Shown: piece by piece, positions 27,501 to 39,102 of the stretch
How positions within the stretch are numbered: position 1 is the stretch's first letter
Layout: every line of letters begins with the position of its first letter
Made by a program: the position numbers and the translations under genes
NCBI GenBank assembly: GCA_012295275.1
Contig: CM022670.1
Coordinates: 32,263,938 to 32,327,937 of the forward strand
Reading direction: 5' to 3'
Length of the DNA: 64,000 bases
From: Chrysomallon squamiferum
Taxonomy: Eukaryota; Mollusca; Gastropoda; Neomphalida; Peltospiridae
The notes under the pieces: model-generated
The model's input: the letters and a program-made list of their open reading frames with translations, nothing else
Told to the model about the DNA's origin: nothing
Databases searched by the model: none

Positions 27501-29992
27501 CTTTAAAGCTGAGATTATGTTGTGGTCTGTATTTTTTCCATAGAATGATTTTATTTTTTTTTTTTTTTAATTTTCATAATATGTTTTATTATTGTAAGGA
27601 AGATATGTATAAGTAATCCTTTTAAAATTAAATATTTTGTTTCAGATGTAAATCAGCTGTTCTTGATGTTTACATAGAGCCGTCTTTGATTATTGCTGCT
27701 GGTTACGACAAAAGACTGTATTTCGTTGACAGGAGAGAAAATAAAATATCTGTAATGAAAAATCATGCTGCACCTGTATTGTGTCTATCAGTAGATGATA
27801 AATTTATTTTATCTGGCAGTGAAGATAAAACAATCTCAGTTTTTGACAGAGAAGCAGGAAAAGTTTTAAAAACTCTAGAGGTAAAAGCTTGTATATTTTT
27901 GTGTTCTTTTTAATAGGTATTAGCTTTGAAATGGTAATAAGGCTTATTGAAGACTCAAGATTTAATTATTAACTGACAAATAATAATTTCATTTGTTTAA
28001 TTTAGAAGTAATATAATTGTTAATAATATTGTAAAGATGGTTAAAGTGTACTTATTGCAAATCTGGTAAAATACCTAAATACATTAATTTGTTTCTAGAT
28101 GTTAACCTTTACTAAAATATAACACTTTCAATCATTATGAGGATAGATTGAAATTACCAGTTTCTTCTGTTTCATAACATCATAAACAATATAATTATGA
28201 TAAGATAATGGATATCTCAGCTGGATGATTTACTAAGACAGGGTTTTTAAAATTTGTTTTATGTTTTTGCTTTTGTCTGATTTTTACAAAGTATTCTCTG
28301 TGAAAGTTGTTTTATCATTAATCTTTATTACTGGCAAGGTTCATAACCCGTTAAAAGATTCATACAATATGCATTAAGGTTATTTGTTCACATTTCATTC
28401 CACTACATTTCATTATTACAGGGTTTGTACACATTGGGCAGTCAAAAGTTCCGTAACTTTTCAAAAGCTTTTCATAGCCCACAATTCCAAAACCATTTCC
28501 AAGCAAACTCAGTCACAACAGTGTTTTTTGCAGTTTTTAGACATGTTTGTAGACATGTTTGTCCAAGTTAAAACTTTTGCTTGGCCTAAGCTGTGTGGTA
28601 TACATGAAGGATTACTAGTGTCATGACTATTGCCAGAAATATGAATACAGAAGTTGTCGCATTCCTTTCTTCTTATTCCCCTATCTTTAAAATGCCCCAA
28701 ATCCTATTCCTTATGGATAGCCTGACATAATACTTCAGGATCAGGCTAAAACAGAACAACTACCAAAGCATAATCATTTTTGTTGGCTAGGCTATAACGG
28801 CACCTCATAGAGTCATAACATTGGCTAAAACAGGGCATTGGGTCAAGGCTAAATATTGGTGAAACAAATGAGTTTTTCATACATTTTATTTACAGCAAGG
28901 ACATCATTTTCTGTAACTTTTCCACAGCCAAGTTAATAACACCTGATTTTAAGGTCCTGGAAAACACTCTGACAAATTTCTAAAACTTTCCAAGATTTTC
29001 CAAAATGTTTACAAACCCTGTTATTACCTGTTATGCTATTTCTCTTAGCTACTGCTCCAAACTAACATTTTAATTATGTACTACAGTGTACATAAAATAA
29101 AATATGTCTATATCAAATTTTATCTGCTGTTGCATTTGGACATTTGTATTCCTGTGTGCATGTCCATTACTTGAATAGTTTTTAATTGTAAAATATATAT
29201 TTATGCATTAAAATATAGAAATGGCTTCTTTATTTCAGCTGGAAGCTTTTCCTATGTCTATGAGTTGGGTGGATGATCAACTCTGGGTTGGTGATAAAGA
29301 AGGTCATATTCATTTATATGATGCAAGAGGTGGTGCTTTCGATATTGTTGATGTGAGTTAACTAATATATTGCAGTTCAATGTACCATTGACCTAGAGTT
29401 TAGTCCAATATTAATGAATCAGTGCATTCACATATTAATTTGTTTGAAATTTCCTGTTAAAAAACAATAACTGCAATAATTCATGTTGTCTGTGTGTATA
29501 TATCACCATTTTTATTATTTTATTTTTCTTGTGTGTGTATGTTTTGTTTTTCAAAATACATTAATATTTGCAAACTCTGTTTTTGCAGACTTATGATGTG
29601 GGTCATAATGGGAAAGTGACTGGTATATTGTACACTCGAGGTGCTATTTATACATGCTCAACGGATCGAACCATCAACATAGTGGAGCCCAGTCGTAATC
29701 CTGACATTATCAACACACTCACAAACCACAATGGTGATGTAGCAGGGGTGTGTAAAAGATCAATTGTTTTTTAAGTTTATTATCAAATTGGCAATATAAT
29801 TAAGCATAAATATTGTATTATGAATAATTATTGCTTTTTAGATAGAAAATCTCATCTAATAGTTAGGCATTTTAAGATAACATTTATTTTTATCAGTATT
29901 TGAAACATGTATCAATGTACCTTTTATTGACAATAAAATCCTGACATTATTAACACAAACTATAATGGTATTATAATAATACAGGAATAAGA

Positions 29993-30025
<33 letters not shown>

Positions 30026-30288
30026 ATATATATTTTTTTTAAATTTATTGGTAATATAATTTAGCTTAAATATTGAACTGAACAATTATTGCTCTTTAGA
30101 TAGAAAATTTCTTCCAACAATTAACCTGAACATGATTATTTTTAATATTATGTTCCGTTAGTATAATGTCTTTTTAAAACAAATTATTTATATTTCAGAT
30201 CAGTTATCAAAACAAGGTCCTTGCCAGTGCTGGCAGTGATATATGTATTGGCATATGGAGACCAAAATCAGTGGAAGAATACTCATAA
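24571..30288 (+). CDS. FBXW9: F-box and WD-repeat protein, FBXW9-like
   Basis: Probable substrate receptor of an SCF-type ubiquitin ligase: the F-box binds SKP1 and the WD propeller holds the substrate. Coding exons: 24571-24829, 25356-25495, 25847-25975, 27107-27219, 27646-27880, 29239-29352, 29589-29747 and 30199-30288. All have GT-AG borders and the frame closes at TAA, giving 412 aa (human FBXW9 is about 458). The start is the first ATG after an in-frame stop at 24547-24549; an acceptor-like TCCATAG at 24526-24532 suggests an upstream untranslated exon. The F-box is at about residues 30-77 (LEQLPDDVLMYICYFLEA...W). After a linker (FDWKQACLERE) come WD-type blades with ILAAGSRDRYL, LVTASWDTYIRLLDL, IIAAGYDKRLYF, ILSGSEDKTISVFDR, YTCSTDRTINI and VLASAGSDICIGIW. 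Assignment to FBXW9 rather than another FBXW rests on recalled family resemblance, especially the linker and the DVGHNGKVTG stretch. Intron 5 carries a hAT-like element. Confidence 0.9.
26040..26304. repeat. T-run and TA microsatellite in FBXW9 intron 3
   Basis: A long T-run near 26059-26076 and a TA repeat at about 26283-26304, both inside the third intron. No exon signal in between. Confidence 0.85.
28419..29020. mobile_element. hAT-like non-autonomous element in FBXW9 intron 5
   Basis: The left end CAGGGTTTGTACACATT (28419-28435) and the right end (29004-29020) are inverted copies with one mismatch. TTATTA directly borders both ends (28413-28418 and 29021-29026). CAGGG-type ends with a short duplication are typical of hAT elements, although hAT normally duplicates 8 bp. 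The interior of about 600 bp has no transposase. Its base composition is less AT-rich than the surrounding intron. Confidence 0.55.
29997..30032. repeat. (TATC)n/(TA)n microsatellite
   Basis: TATC tetranucleotide units run into a TA repeat inside intron 7 of the F-box gene. Confidence 0.9.
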
Positions 30289-32385
30289 ATTATAACACTT
30301 AGTTTTTACATTAGAAATTTAAACATTCAGAATTCTATCTCACAGTAAAAGACATTCAGAAAAGAGATCAAAATCAGGGGAAAAGTGGGAATGTTAATGG
30401 GTAATCCAGTATTTCAAGGCTAGGTATGCTTACAGAAAGTACATGATTCATTACCTGGTGATAATAATATTACTTGAATACACAGCGAAATGCTAAGTGT
30501 AAACCAGATGTTATACTTGTTTACAGAATTTAAAGGAAACAATGCCATGACTGCTAGTGTTGACACGTGATAGATAACAAGCAGAAAAGAAACTCAGAAC
30601 AAAAATTACTGAAACATAATGAGTAAACCAAAGAAGCTCGTAAATGAATGAGTTGAGGTGCAGCAGGCTTTTAACCTATATTTCCTGGGGGAACACCTTA
30701 ACTCAAATATCATCATTTTACTCGACTACTATATCAGCTATGTGGTTTTTTGATGGAGTAGCATCTCAACAGAAATATTTACAAAGACCAACAGAAAAAG
30801 GCAGCTGCATTTATTTGTCTTTTAAGAAAATCTTTACCTATCAGTCTCACAAATCATCTTACTTGAGACCAAGAATTAATTGAAGCGCCACATAATTCTC
30901 ATTTTATGCACAAAACAAATCACCATTTGAAATGATGTCTAAAACTAAAAAAGCTCTCCCCCCAAAAGAAATGATCAATTAATTTTGGTGTTTTCAAAGT
31001 AAAATTGAGTGTCTTTTTTTGTATATTTTTTCACTTCTTTTTTTTGTCCCTTCAGATGGTTATGCTTTAATCAGCTACTGTTAGGATTTAGTTTTTTTCG
31101 TTTACATTATCCTAATATTTTAGTGGATTTGATTAACTCGTTTTCCTTTCATAGCTTAGAGGAGATTGCAATCTAATAGATCAGCATTTATATTTATTTC
31201 CTTTCATGGTTATTATTTTTTTTATTTTGCTTCCATAAAGTATTTATTGATCTAAAATAAATTTTTATTAAAAATATATATATTTCAAAACAAAATACAT
31301 GAATTAAATAATAATTTTCAAAAATGGGCCTAAAAATAAACTTACATAAAAAGACCTTAAAACATCTAAAAAGCATTTTATGTTTTATTTCTTTTTCCCC
31401 ACACTGAAATGTCAATGATAAAAATATTAACCATAAATATCCATCTTCTCAAATAATACTCAGGTTTGGCTTTATAAATCTTTATTTGTATAGCCAGTTT
31501 AAAATAAATGTGATAATTTTTTTTTTTTTAAATTTCTGTGTGTGGTATTCGTCAAATTTGTAATAAGTAGATATTTTATAATCTGCAACTTCAGTTTTCT
31601 TAAAATATAAAGGAGGAAGAAGAAAAAAGTTTTAAAATATTTGATTTATTTTAAATCTTTAATTCGGCATTGGTATTATTAATTTTTTTATTACTGTTTA
31701 TTATTATTTTAAAAAATAATTTTTAAATAAACATTCCTTTCCAAGCAGCTTGTAGTCACTTGTGATAATATAAAAATTAAAAAGTCATCCTTTGTAGATA
31801 TATCACTTTTAGCATTTTAATTATTTTTGTTGAATTGTCATTATATATTTTTATTTTTGTTTGATATTAACAGTTTAATAAAATTGTAATTTAACGTTTT
31901 GGTTTTAATTTTTGTAGTTACTCTGTCTAGTTTTGAAATGTAAATGTCTATTGCATCTTAAAATTTGTCCAGTATTTCTGGATGAATCATGAATTCTACC
32001 GTGACAACATGTCCAGGATCCTGACAGACTCATTCAGTTAATTATTTTAGTTTATTTGTCAGTTATTTTACAGATTATAAGTACAAATGCCATGACAAAA
32101 AACTGGCTCCACATTAAATTTCATTTTTAATATTTCACCAGGCCATCAAAAAAAAAAAATGTTCAAGAAAACAGGAAAAAACTTTAATTTCCACTCTTAA
32201 ATAAATACAATCAATGTTATAAAATTTCCATTTCCTGAAAAGAGAAAATTCTTGATTTTAAATGGAAGACTTCAAAGGAAATATTTGTGACTCTAATTAT
32301 GATGTAATGTGTTCTTCATAAATCCACTATCAAGTTATCTTAAAATGTCACATTTCACATCACAACTATAAAATAATGTTTTTTT
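30289..32385. other. convergent 3' UTR/spacer between FBXW9 and FKTN
   Basis: The two genes end toward each other 2.1 kb apart. Several AATAAA signals are present on the plus strand (for example near 31255) and TTTATT on the opposite sense, so both 3' UTRs probably lie here and may overlap. Open frames such as 30644-30883 have no recognisable product. Confidence 0.6.
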
Positions 32386-35300
32386 TCATTCATACACTTG
32401 TATAACTTTGTTCCATTCATCTTTGGGCCAAACTCCATTTTCTCTCACATTTGGTGGACTTTTCTTCCAGCTCCATGTATGCACTGGTATAAACCAGTCT
32501 TTTCCATAGTTAGCATTAATATAAGCTTCTGTTTGACAGGGAACCCTCACACGAAGCTCCAGCAGCTCTGTCCAGCAAAGGGTAAATTTTGGAAAGATGT
32601 ATCTGTGTACAAATAGAAGTTATATTTTTAATGTAATTAATGTTTCATTTTTTAAATTTAATTTTTAATTTTTTTAAAGCAAGCAAACATATACATTACA
32701 AGGTAACTCAATAGATGTTTTCAGTTTATTTGTTCACAACCATTGCACATATAAAGGCCTATATGGTTGCCAAATGTTTATTTAAAAAGTTATGTATATG
32801 GCAAAATAAGCAAATAAAAATTAAAAATTAATACATACTTATATTTTGTCCCAATCCAGGCATCAGTTCCTCCATTCCATATGTAATTTTCTTCTTCATA
32901 GAAAAAAAATATGTCCAACTTGATTTCACCAGCCTTGAAGGATAATTCAAAACTATCGGATTCCTTATAGAATAAAACGGACAAAAAGAGATTAAACTTT
33001 AAAACAGAAAAATTTGAACACTCCAAGCTGTCATTATCAAATTAATATCCAAAACATATTATTTTTATAATCATTTATATGTGCCTGTTTGATAATTGTG
33101 TATTAATCTTTTTTCTCCATAACAAAATTTTATCAAAACATCATTTAATATTTGTACTGAGTAAGGCATGTTAAAAATGCATTAAATTATATTTGATTTT
33201 ATTTCCAAATATTTTATGGTTAATTTGTCAGAAGCAAGTGACTGTTGTAAATACTTCTTAACTGTACTAGTTGGCTAGAAAATATTTTATTATTATTATT
33301 TTTATTTCTGATGTTTTTATCCTTCTGTTATATTTTAGTATTATCATACAGATATAAGGAAGATTATCTGTAATGTGAGCAGCCACCATGTGCATCAAGA
33401 ATTTGTTACTAATACCTTGCCAAATACATGCTTCAATTTAAAACCTCTGTTTTCAAAAGAATTGATTATTTGTTCACTGTAGTCCTTAATAAATATTCCA
33501 ATATCAATGTCATTGCTGTAAGGAATAATGTCACACTGACGAAACCAACCTTAAAAGAGTTAAAATCTTTGAGTACATTTCATTAACATTTCTTATTATC
33601 TGCTATAAAATACAATTAATTAAAATTTTCATTAACCAACATTTAAATCAGTTCTTGCAAATTAACTTAAATGCAATATCTCCATCTAATTTCATTTATT
33701 ACCATTTATTAACTTACGGAATAAACTTTTGTTATTACAGCATATATGACTAGTAAAAGAATTAAAATACAATAATTTGGTTACTGATAATTGTTTTAAA
33801 TATTTTTTTATAAATTATTTATTTCTCCACTATTAATGACATCTGTTTATTATAAATGATTTAACAATATTTTATAAACCTTGTGCTTACTGTTAAGACA
33901 TTATTTGTAAAATACTGAACTCTATAATGTAAATTTTAATTCACTGTTACCTAGACAAGTTCCACTACTCAACCAAAATTTCACACCAAGATCATCAAGA
34001 ATTTCTTTGGCATTTTTTAACAATTGTCGAGACTTTCTAGTAAACAGCTGAGCTTTTCCTGAGTTATCACTGCCATATTTGCTGACAAATAAAGCAGCTC
34101 TTGTATGGTTGCATTCAATAAAAGTAGAACCAGGAATCATATCCAGGAACTCTTTCACTGTATGAGGCAAAAATACCCATATTCCATCAATGCGTGCTTG
34201 AGTCAGTGAAAATCTGAAGTGAACAAGTATTTTCGTAAATAGCAGGCCTATAACAGTAAAATCCTTTTTATATATTTTTAACATTCATTTCTAAATACTT
34301 TTGTTTTCCTATCAAATCCAATGCCAAGTCATATTTCAAAATTCATTTTGTTTTCAAACCTGTTAAGGGTCATTCCGTGTCAAATCACCCAATGGTTTAA
34401 ACCCGACCGTCTCAGATTTTTATGAAACTTGGTATACTTGTTGACTGGGATCCCACAGCACCAAATCTGACATTTTAGCTCAATCAGACCAGTGGTGTGG
34501 GAGATACGGCCCACGGAATTTTGAGATTTTTGCCAAAAATGGGTGTGACCACCATCCTTAGAACACTCATATCTCAGGAACTACTGGGCCAATCTTCACA
34601 AAATAGGTATTGTTAGAAAGGCAAAATGACAAGGATACCAAATCTGCCAATTTTGTTTAGTTTGGAAAATACTGGAGTACCTTGACCTTTTGACCTTTGC
34701 TATGACCTTGAAATTGACCGTGTGGATCACGTGATCTTGAGATGACCTTTATTGAAATTTAATCTCCCACATGTTAACTAAAACATATAAAAGTTTCCTG
34801 GGTGTAATGTTTTTTGTTTAGCCACAATATAGATTTAAAAAATGCACATACCTGAAAATAACACCTTTTCAGCCATTAACATCTGATTGACTAAAACCTG
34901 AATGATCAATTCTGGATGCTAGGAATCACCATCTCTCTTGATCATCGAGTAAGACATTGTAGGCCTACATGTATGCATAAAGTTCACATATAAAAGTTTC
35001 CTGGGTATAATATTTTTTGTTTAGCCTTAATAGAGATTTAAAAAAATGCATACCTGCATGGATGATTGATACAATGCATTACAATGTACATTTTCTCTGA
35101 GACTAAAAACTCATCTTTGGAGTTAAAACCCACCTGACATGTCTGAAGGAATGCCTGAAGGATATGAAAAGATGCCAAATGGCATGACATGTTCTACACA
35201 ATCAGGCTCAAAGGGTTAACAGGAAGTAATGCTTCAGGCAGGTCAGGAACTCCTTTAGATTCCCTGGTGCAATCCCCATTGAGCACATGGCAATTTGAAG

Positions 35301-38300
35301 TTTAAGACAAAGAAGTTTCTTCATCTGCATTTCTTTGACAATCTGAAGCTTTTTAAGTTGGACACAATGTCAGATGTTGATATATAAACAATATTTTTAT
35401 TTCATAAAACCTATTAAGTAATTTTATCATGTCATGTGGGCCTTGCCATTGGTTTTGAACAAGGCTTCAGTCAACAACAGTACAACCCAGTCTGAAATCA
35501 GACGTCATCAAGTGATGTACTGCATAATGTATTTGTACACCCAGTCTTCGGCACAGAGCATGAACAAGGTCTACTTCACCTTAATAAACTGTGATCTATA
35601 CTTGAGAAGATTGACATAAATGCCCAAAACTTGTGGGCCTTTGGCAATAACACATGTACTCTGCTGCCATTTTATGACCTGCTTAACTTTACTGAAAGGG
35701 TTTCAGGATTTGATTTAATATTTAGGAAAGCACTGACTTTGAATTGAAGGTGCAGGCCAATACTGAAAATCCTTATTTCTTCCAGGGCTAACTGCAGCTT
35801 TAACTCTCCTGAAAATGTGTGTTATCAACACCATCATATCAAAAAGGAGTTGTTGCAAAGTGTATGGAAAACTGAGGAAATCGAACTCCTCACTCTTTGA
35901 AGTGGGATCAAAACACGGGACATCAAGAGTATCATGAACAAGAACATTTCATCAAATTTTCAACATCGCAGAAAAACTGTTGTGATCCCCTTAATCGCCA
36001 CCCAGAGCAAGCACGCACTAGATCTTTAAGAATTGTTAGCATGGGCACTTACAAATGCTTAGTAAATCCTCCAAAGACACTAGTGCCAGGAGACAAGTTG
36101 TGCTGTGACTGTCTGATTACCCTTCAGAAATCAAAGGTCCTGCAGAGGATGGCTTTAGTATGGGTGGTACTACAATGGGAGAATTTGGTGATAACTTGCC
36201 AGACAAACCGCTGGTTGTTGTTTCCCCAGAAAAGGACTTTGATTTGAATTCTATTCTGTTCTAAACGCCTGTCAAACTCCATTCACTAGCACATTCCAGT
36301 AAATGAATGAAAGGACAGAAAAAAACTAGCATCAGCTACAGTAACATTAAAATGACATCTTAATGTCTGAATCCTACCCAGAGCGTGTGCAAATCTTGAT
36401 TTTGTCACCCTTTACCATTGAAAGGACAATGAATTGAAGGAAGAAATAATCCATGTTTATGAAAGTGATGAGAACAGTAGAATGTGTCTGGGAATGAAAG
36501 ATACAGTGAGCATTTGAAACAAACATAGTGAGAAGGTTAAGCATCAGAAACACCTAGTTCTCTCAAATTTATGTGAACTTTATGCATACATGTAGGCCTA
36601 CAATGTCTTACTGGATGATCAAGAAAGATGGTGATCCCTAGCATCCAGAATTGATCATTCAGGTTTTAGTTAATCAGATGTTAATGGCTGTAAACGTGTT
36701 ATTTTCAGGTTTGTGCATTTTTTAAATCTATATTGTGGCTAAACAAAAAATATTACACCCAGGAAACTTTTATATGTTTTAGTTAACATGTGGGAGATTA
36801 AATTTCAATAAAGGTCATCTCAAGATCACGTGATCCACACGGTCAATTTCAAGGTCATAGCAAAGGTCAAAAGGTCAAGGTACTCCAATATTTTCCAAAC
36901 TAAACAAAATTGGCAGATTTGGTATCCTTGTCATTTTGCCTTTCTGACAATACCAATTTTATGAAGATTGGCCCAGTAGTTCCTGAGATATGAGGGTTCT
37001 AAGGTTGGTGGTCACACCCATTTTTGGCAAAAATCTCAAAATTCCGTGGGCCGTATTTCCCACACCACTGGTCTGATTGGGCTAACATTTCAGATTTGGT
37101 GCTGTGGGATCCCAGTCAACAAGTATACCAAGTTTTATAAAAATCTGAGACGGTCAGGTTTAAATTTCTTTTTTTTTTGGGTGATTTGACACGGAATGAC
37201 CCTTAAAAAGGTTAAACTTGCAAGAGAGACCTAAATTAAATTACAAGGTATAAATTATGTCGAGACATCAGAAAAAGAGAACAAAATATTGAAGTTAAAT
37301 CAGGATTATATGATCACAAAACATAAGAAATATCTATAAATCTAGGGAATGGAGAAAAAAACCTAAAAGATATACCTTTCATAAGAGCCTGCAGTGTGTG
37401 CAAATGTAACTTTAGACTCTATAACTTGAAGGTTTTTGTCCAGAATCACAGCACTGTGCCAGAAACTGTCCTTCCGTTCATAGAACAACACAAGATGAAT
37501 CAGTGGCTGGGTTTTACTTCCTTCATGAATAAAATAATGAGTCTGAATACTATCTTTTGAGTCATGGTTCACTGATATTTTTCTTGGATCTCTTTCAGTG
37601 ATTTCATGTACAGTCAGTCCACCTTTTTTTAAAGCTTTGATTAAATCACCCTGCAAGAGAATGGCTAGTGTTAAAATAAACAACTGTTCTTATATGACAT
37701 TAGTTAAAGAACATTAGTAATAATTCTGTCAATGTGAAACCTGTGCTGCATGTTTTATGATTTTCATATTACTGCCATATTTCTTTATCTACATTTAAAA
37801 AGCTGATTCCTTAATGGTGTCTTAATTTTTTTTTTCTTTCACTATTTTCAATTATCCAGTCCTCTCTCTGAACAAAAAGTAAGCAATAGTTCTTGTTCCA
37901 TAAAACAAAATTAATGATATGGATATAACAAATTAAATCTTGCTATGCACAAATTTAAAGAGGCTACTAAAAAAATAAATAATACAAAATCATTTTAATA
38001 TGGTAAGTAATTGGAAGCAAATTACTGACCTTATCTTTCCAATCTTTTTCTAAAACACCGAAGGTCAAAATGTGTTTTGCCTTACACAAATAAACACAGG
38101 TATTGTACTGTGTGGTTTCATTTATTGAAATCCAAGCCCTCAGTATTACAGGTTCCACCAAAAATACTGGAACAATGCGAGCTGTGCATTCTGTCATGAA
38201 CTTATATGCCAAAGTCTGTAAAATAGATTTTAAAAAAAATCAGACCTTTCCAATTATACGAATACATCTCTAATTTTCAAAACCAGTAAAAAGCATTGGT

Positions 38301-39102
38301 ATTTTTATTTTTGAATGTGTAATGATAATTATTAAATTTGGTCTGGCAAAGAATACCGAGATAATGTTATTATACCATCGATCTGCCAGTTAATAATTTA
38401 AATAATAATTTAGTAATAAACATAAAATATTAATCACATCTCATTTTCACTTATTCATAATCTGATATAGTAAGACATTTGGCAGAACATTTTTTTTTGC
38501 ATCTTTAACAAAGTTTATTATAAAATTTAAAAAAAAAAAAAAAATAAAAAATATATCCTATAAGAAAGAAACAATTTAGATTTAAAAATAAACTGATTAA
38601 TTTTATTAATTTTTTCTTCCTTAATACTTACATACAGTTTGAGGTCATTTTCTTTCTCAACATTTTTGTGTTGCTCAGATGGCTTAAATAAAAAGAAATA
38701 AAAGAATTTTTGTAGACCTATCACTAAATTTAATATAAACAAATGTCATAAAGATAAACAATTTTTGTTTTCAAATAAATTTTAAATAAATAAATAAAAT
38801 TAAAAAAAAAAAAAAAAACAATACAAACAGCCAAACTGACACAGAGGAATAATGATCTTTTCGTGCTTCAAGTCGCAACACTAAGCTACAATCTGCACCA
38901 GATTCAAGAGGTACATAAAATACATAATACAACTGGTCCATAATATCAATTTTCCATATTATAATTCTTCAGCTTTTTTGTAAATTATATATTTTATAGA
39001 TAAGCCTACCTCTTTAAAAATTAAATGGTTGAGGATCAGCTGCAGAAGCAGAAAGCCAATTCCAGTAAAAGCCAAAGCCTTGATTACATTTAAAATTCGC
39101 AT
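32386..39102 (-). CDS. FKTN: fukutin, ribitol-5-phosphate transferase
   Basis: Golgi type II membrane enzyme that transfers ribitol-5-phosphate from CDP-ribitol during alpha-dystroglycan O-mannose glycan synthesis. Coding exons in transcription order: 39102-39010, 38682-38632, 38215-38030, 37650-37376, 34213-33951, 33549-33416, 32963-32839 and 32602-32386. All borders are GT-AG and the total of 1344 nt gives 447 aa (human 461). Residues 1-31 are a short cytoplasmic end plus a signal anchor ([13 protein letters not shown]). The middle region carries [13 protein letters not shown]. The catalytic LicD/fukutin part has [16 protein letters not shown], the DxD metal motif D303-I-D305 in [23 protein letters not shown], and a C-terminal [10 protein letters not shown]...NGVWP. 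Nothing essential looks lost. Intron 4 (34214-37375) is almost filled by a transposon. A minimal ATG-TGA uORF overlaps the start codon. An acceptor-like site puts the start of the 5' UTR exon at 39143. Confidence 0.96.
34367..34990. repeat. left terminal inverted repeat of the TTAA element
   Basis: Reads outward-in from GGGTCATTCC to a stretch matching CATGTATGCATAAAGTTCAC, whose reverse complement is found at 36572-36593 near the inner end of the right repeat. Confidence 0.85.
34786..35056 (+). repeat. ~70-bp direct duplication at the inner edge of the left inverted repeat
   Basis: The block TATAAAAGTTTCCTGGGT...CATACCTG occurs at 34786-34854 and again, slightly diverged, at 34989-35056. 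The right repeat carries only one counterpart (about 36709-36779, inverted). The second copy begins exactly where the match between the two inverted repeats stops. Confidence 0.8.
35897..36247 (+). pseudogene. Cys-rich transposase-like remnant inside the TTAA element
   Basis: A 116-codon open frame contains [19 protein letters not shown] followed about 25 residues later by [13 protein letters not shown]. The paired CC...CxxC layout resembles the N-terminal metal-binding region of uncharacterised transposon-encoded proteins known from cnidarians and other invertebrates; I name it from memory only. Downstream frames are interrupted by stops. No catalytic domain can be read, so this is best seen as a decayed piece of the element's own gene. 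Confidence 0.4.
36570..37202. repeat. right terminal inverted repeat of the TTAA element
   Basis: Reverse complement of the left repeat over about 630 bp. It is followed directly by the second TTAA. Confidence 0.85.

Larger units (their letters stand above)
34367..37202. mobile_element. TTAA-flanked transposon with ~630-bp inverted repeats, in FKTN intron 4
   Basis: The ends are inverted copies starting GGGTCATTCCGTGTCAAATC (left) and the reverse complement at the right. TTAA directly flanks both (34363-34366 and 37203-37206). The terminal inverted repeats span about 34367-34990 and 36570-37202 and are closely similar, with small differences including a T-run in the right copy at 37169-37178. 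TTAA duplication is the mark of the piggyBac and Kolobok superfamilies; the GGG-type end and the Cys-rich coding remnant make Kolobok my tentative choice. The interior (34991-36569) holds a 116-codon open frame at 35897-36247 but no intact transposase, so the copy is probably dead or non-autonomous. It sits opposite no exon and should be spliced out with the intron. Confidence 0.85.

Noticed and set aside
30644-30883. 79-codon frame downstream of FBXW9
   Set aside because: Lies in the likely 3' UTR and has no recognisable protein features.
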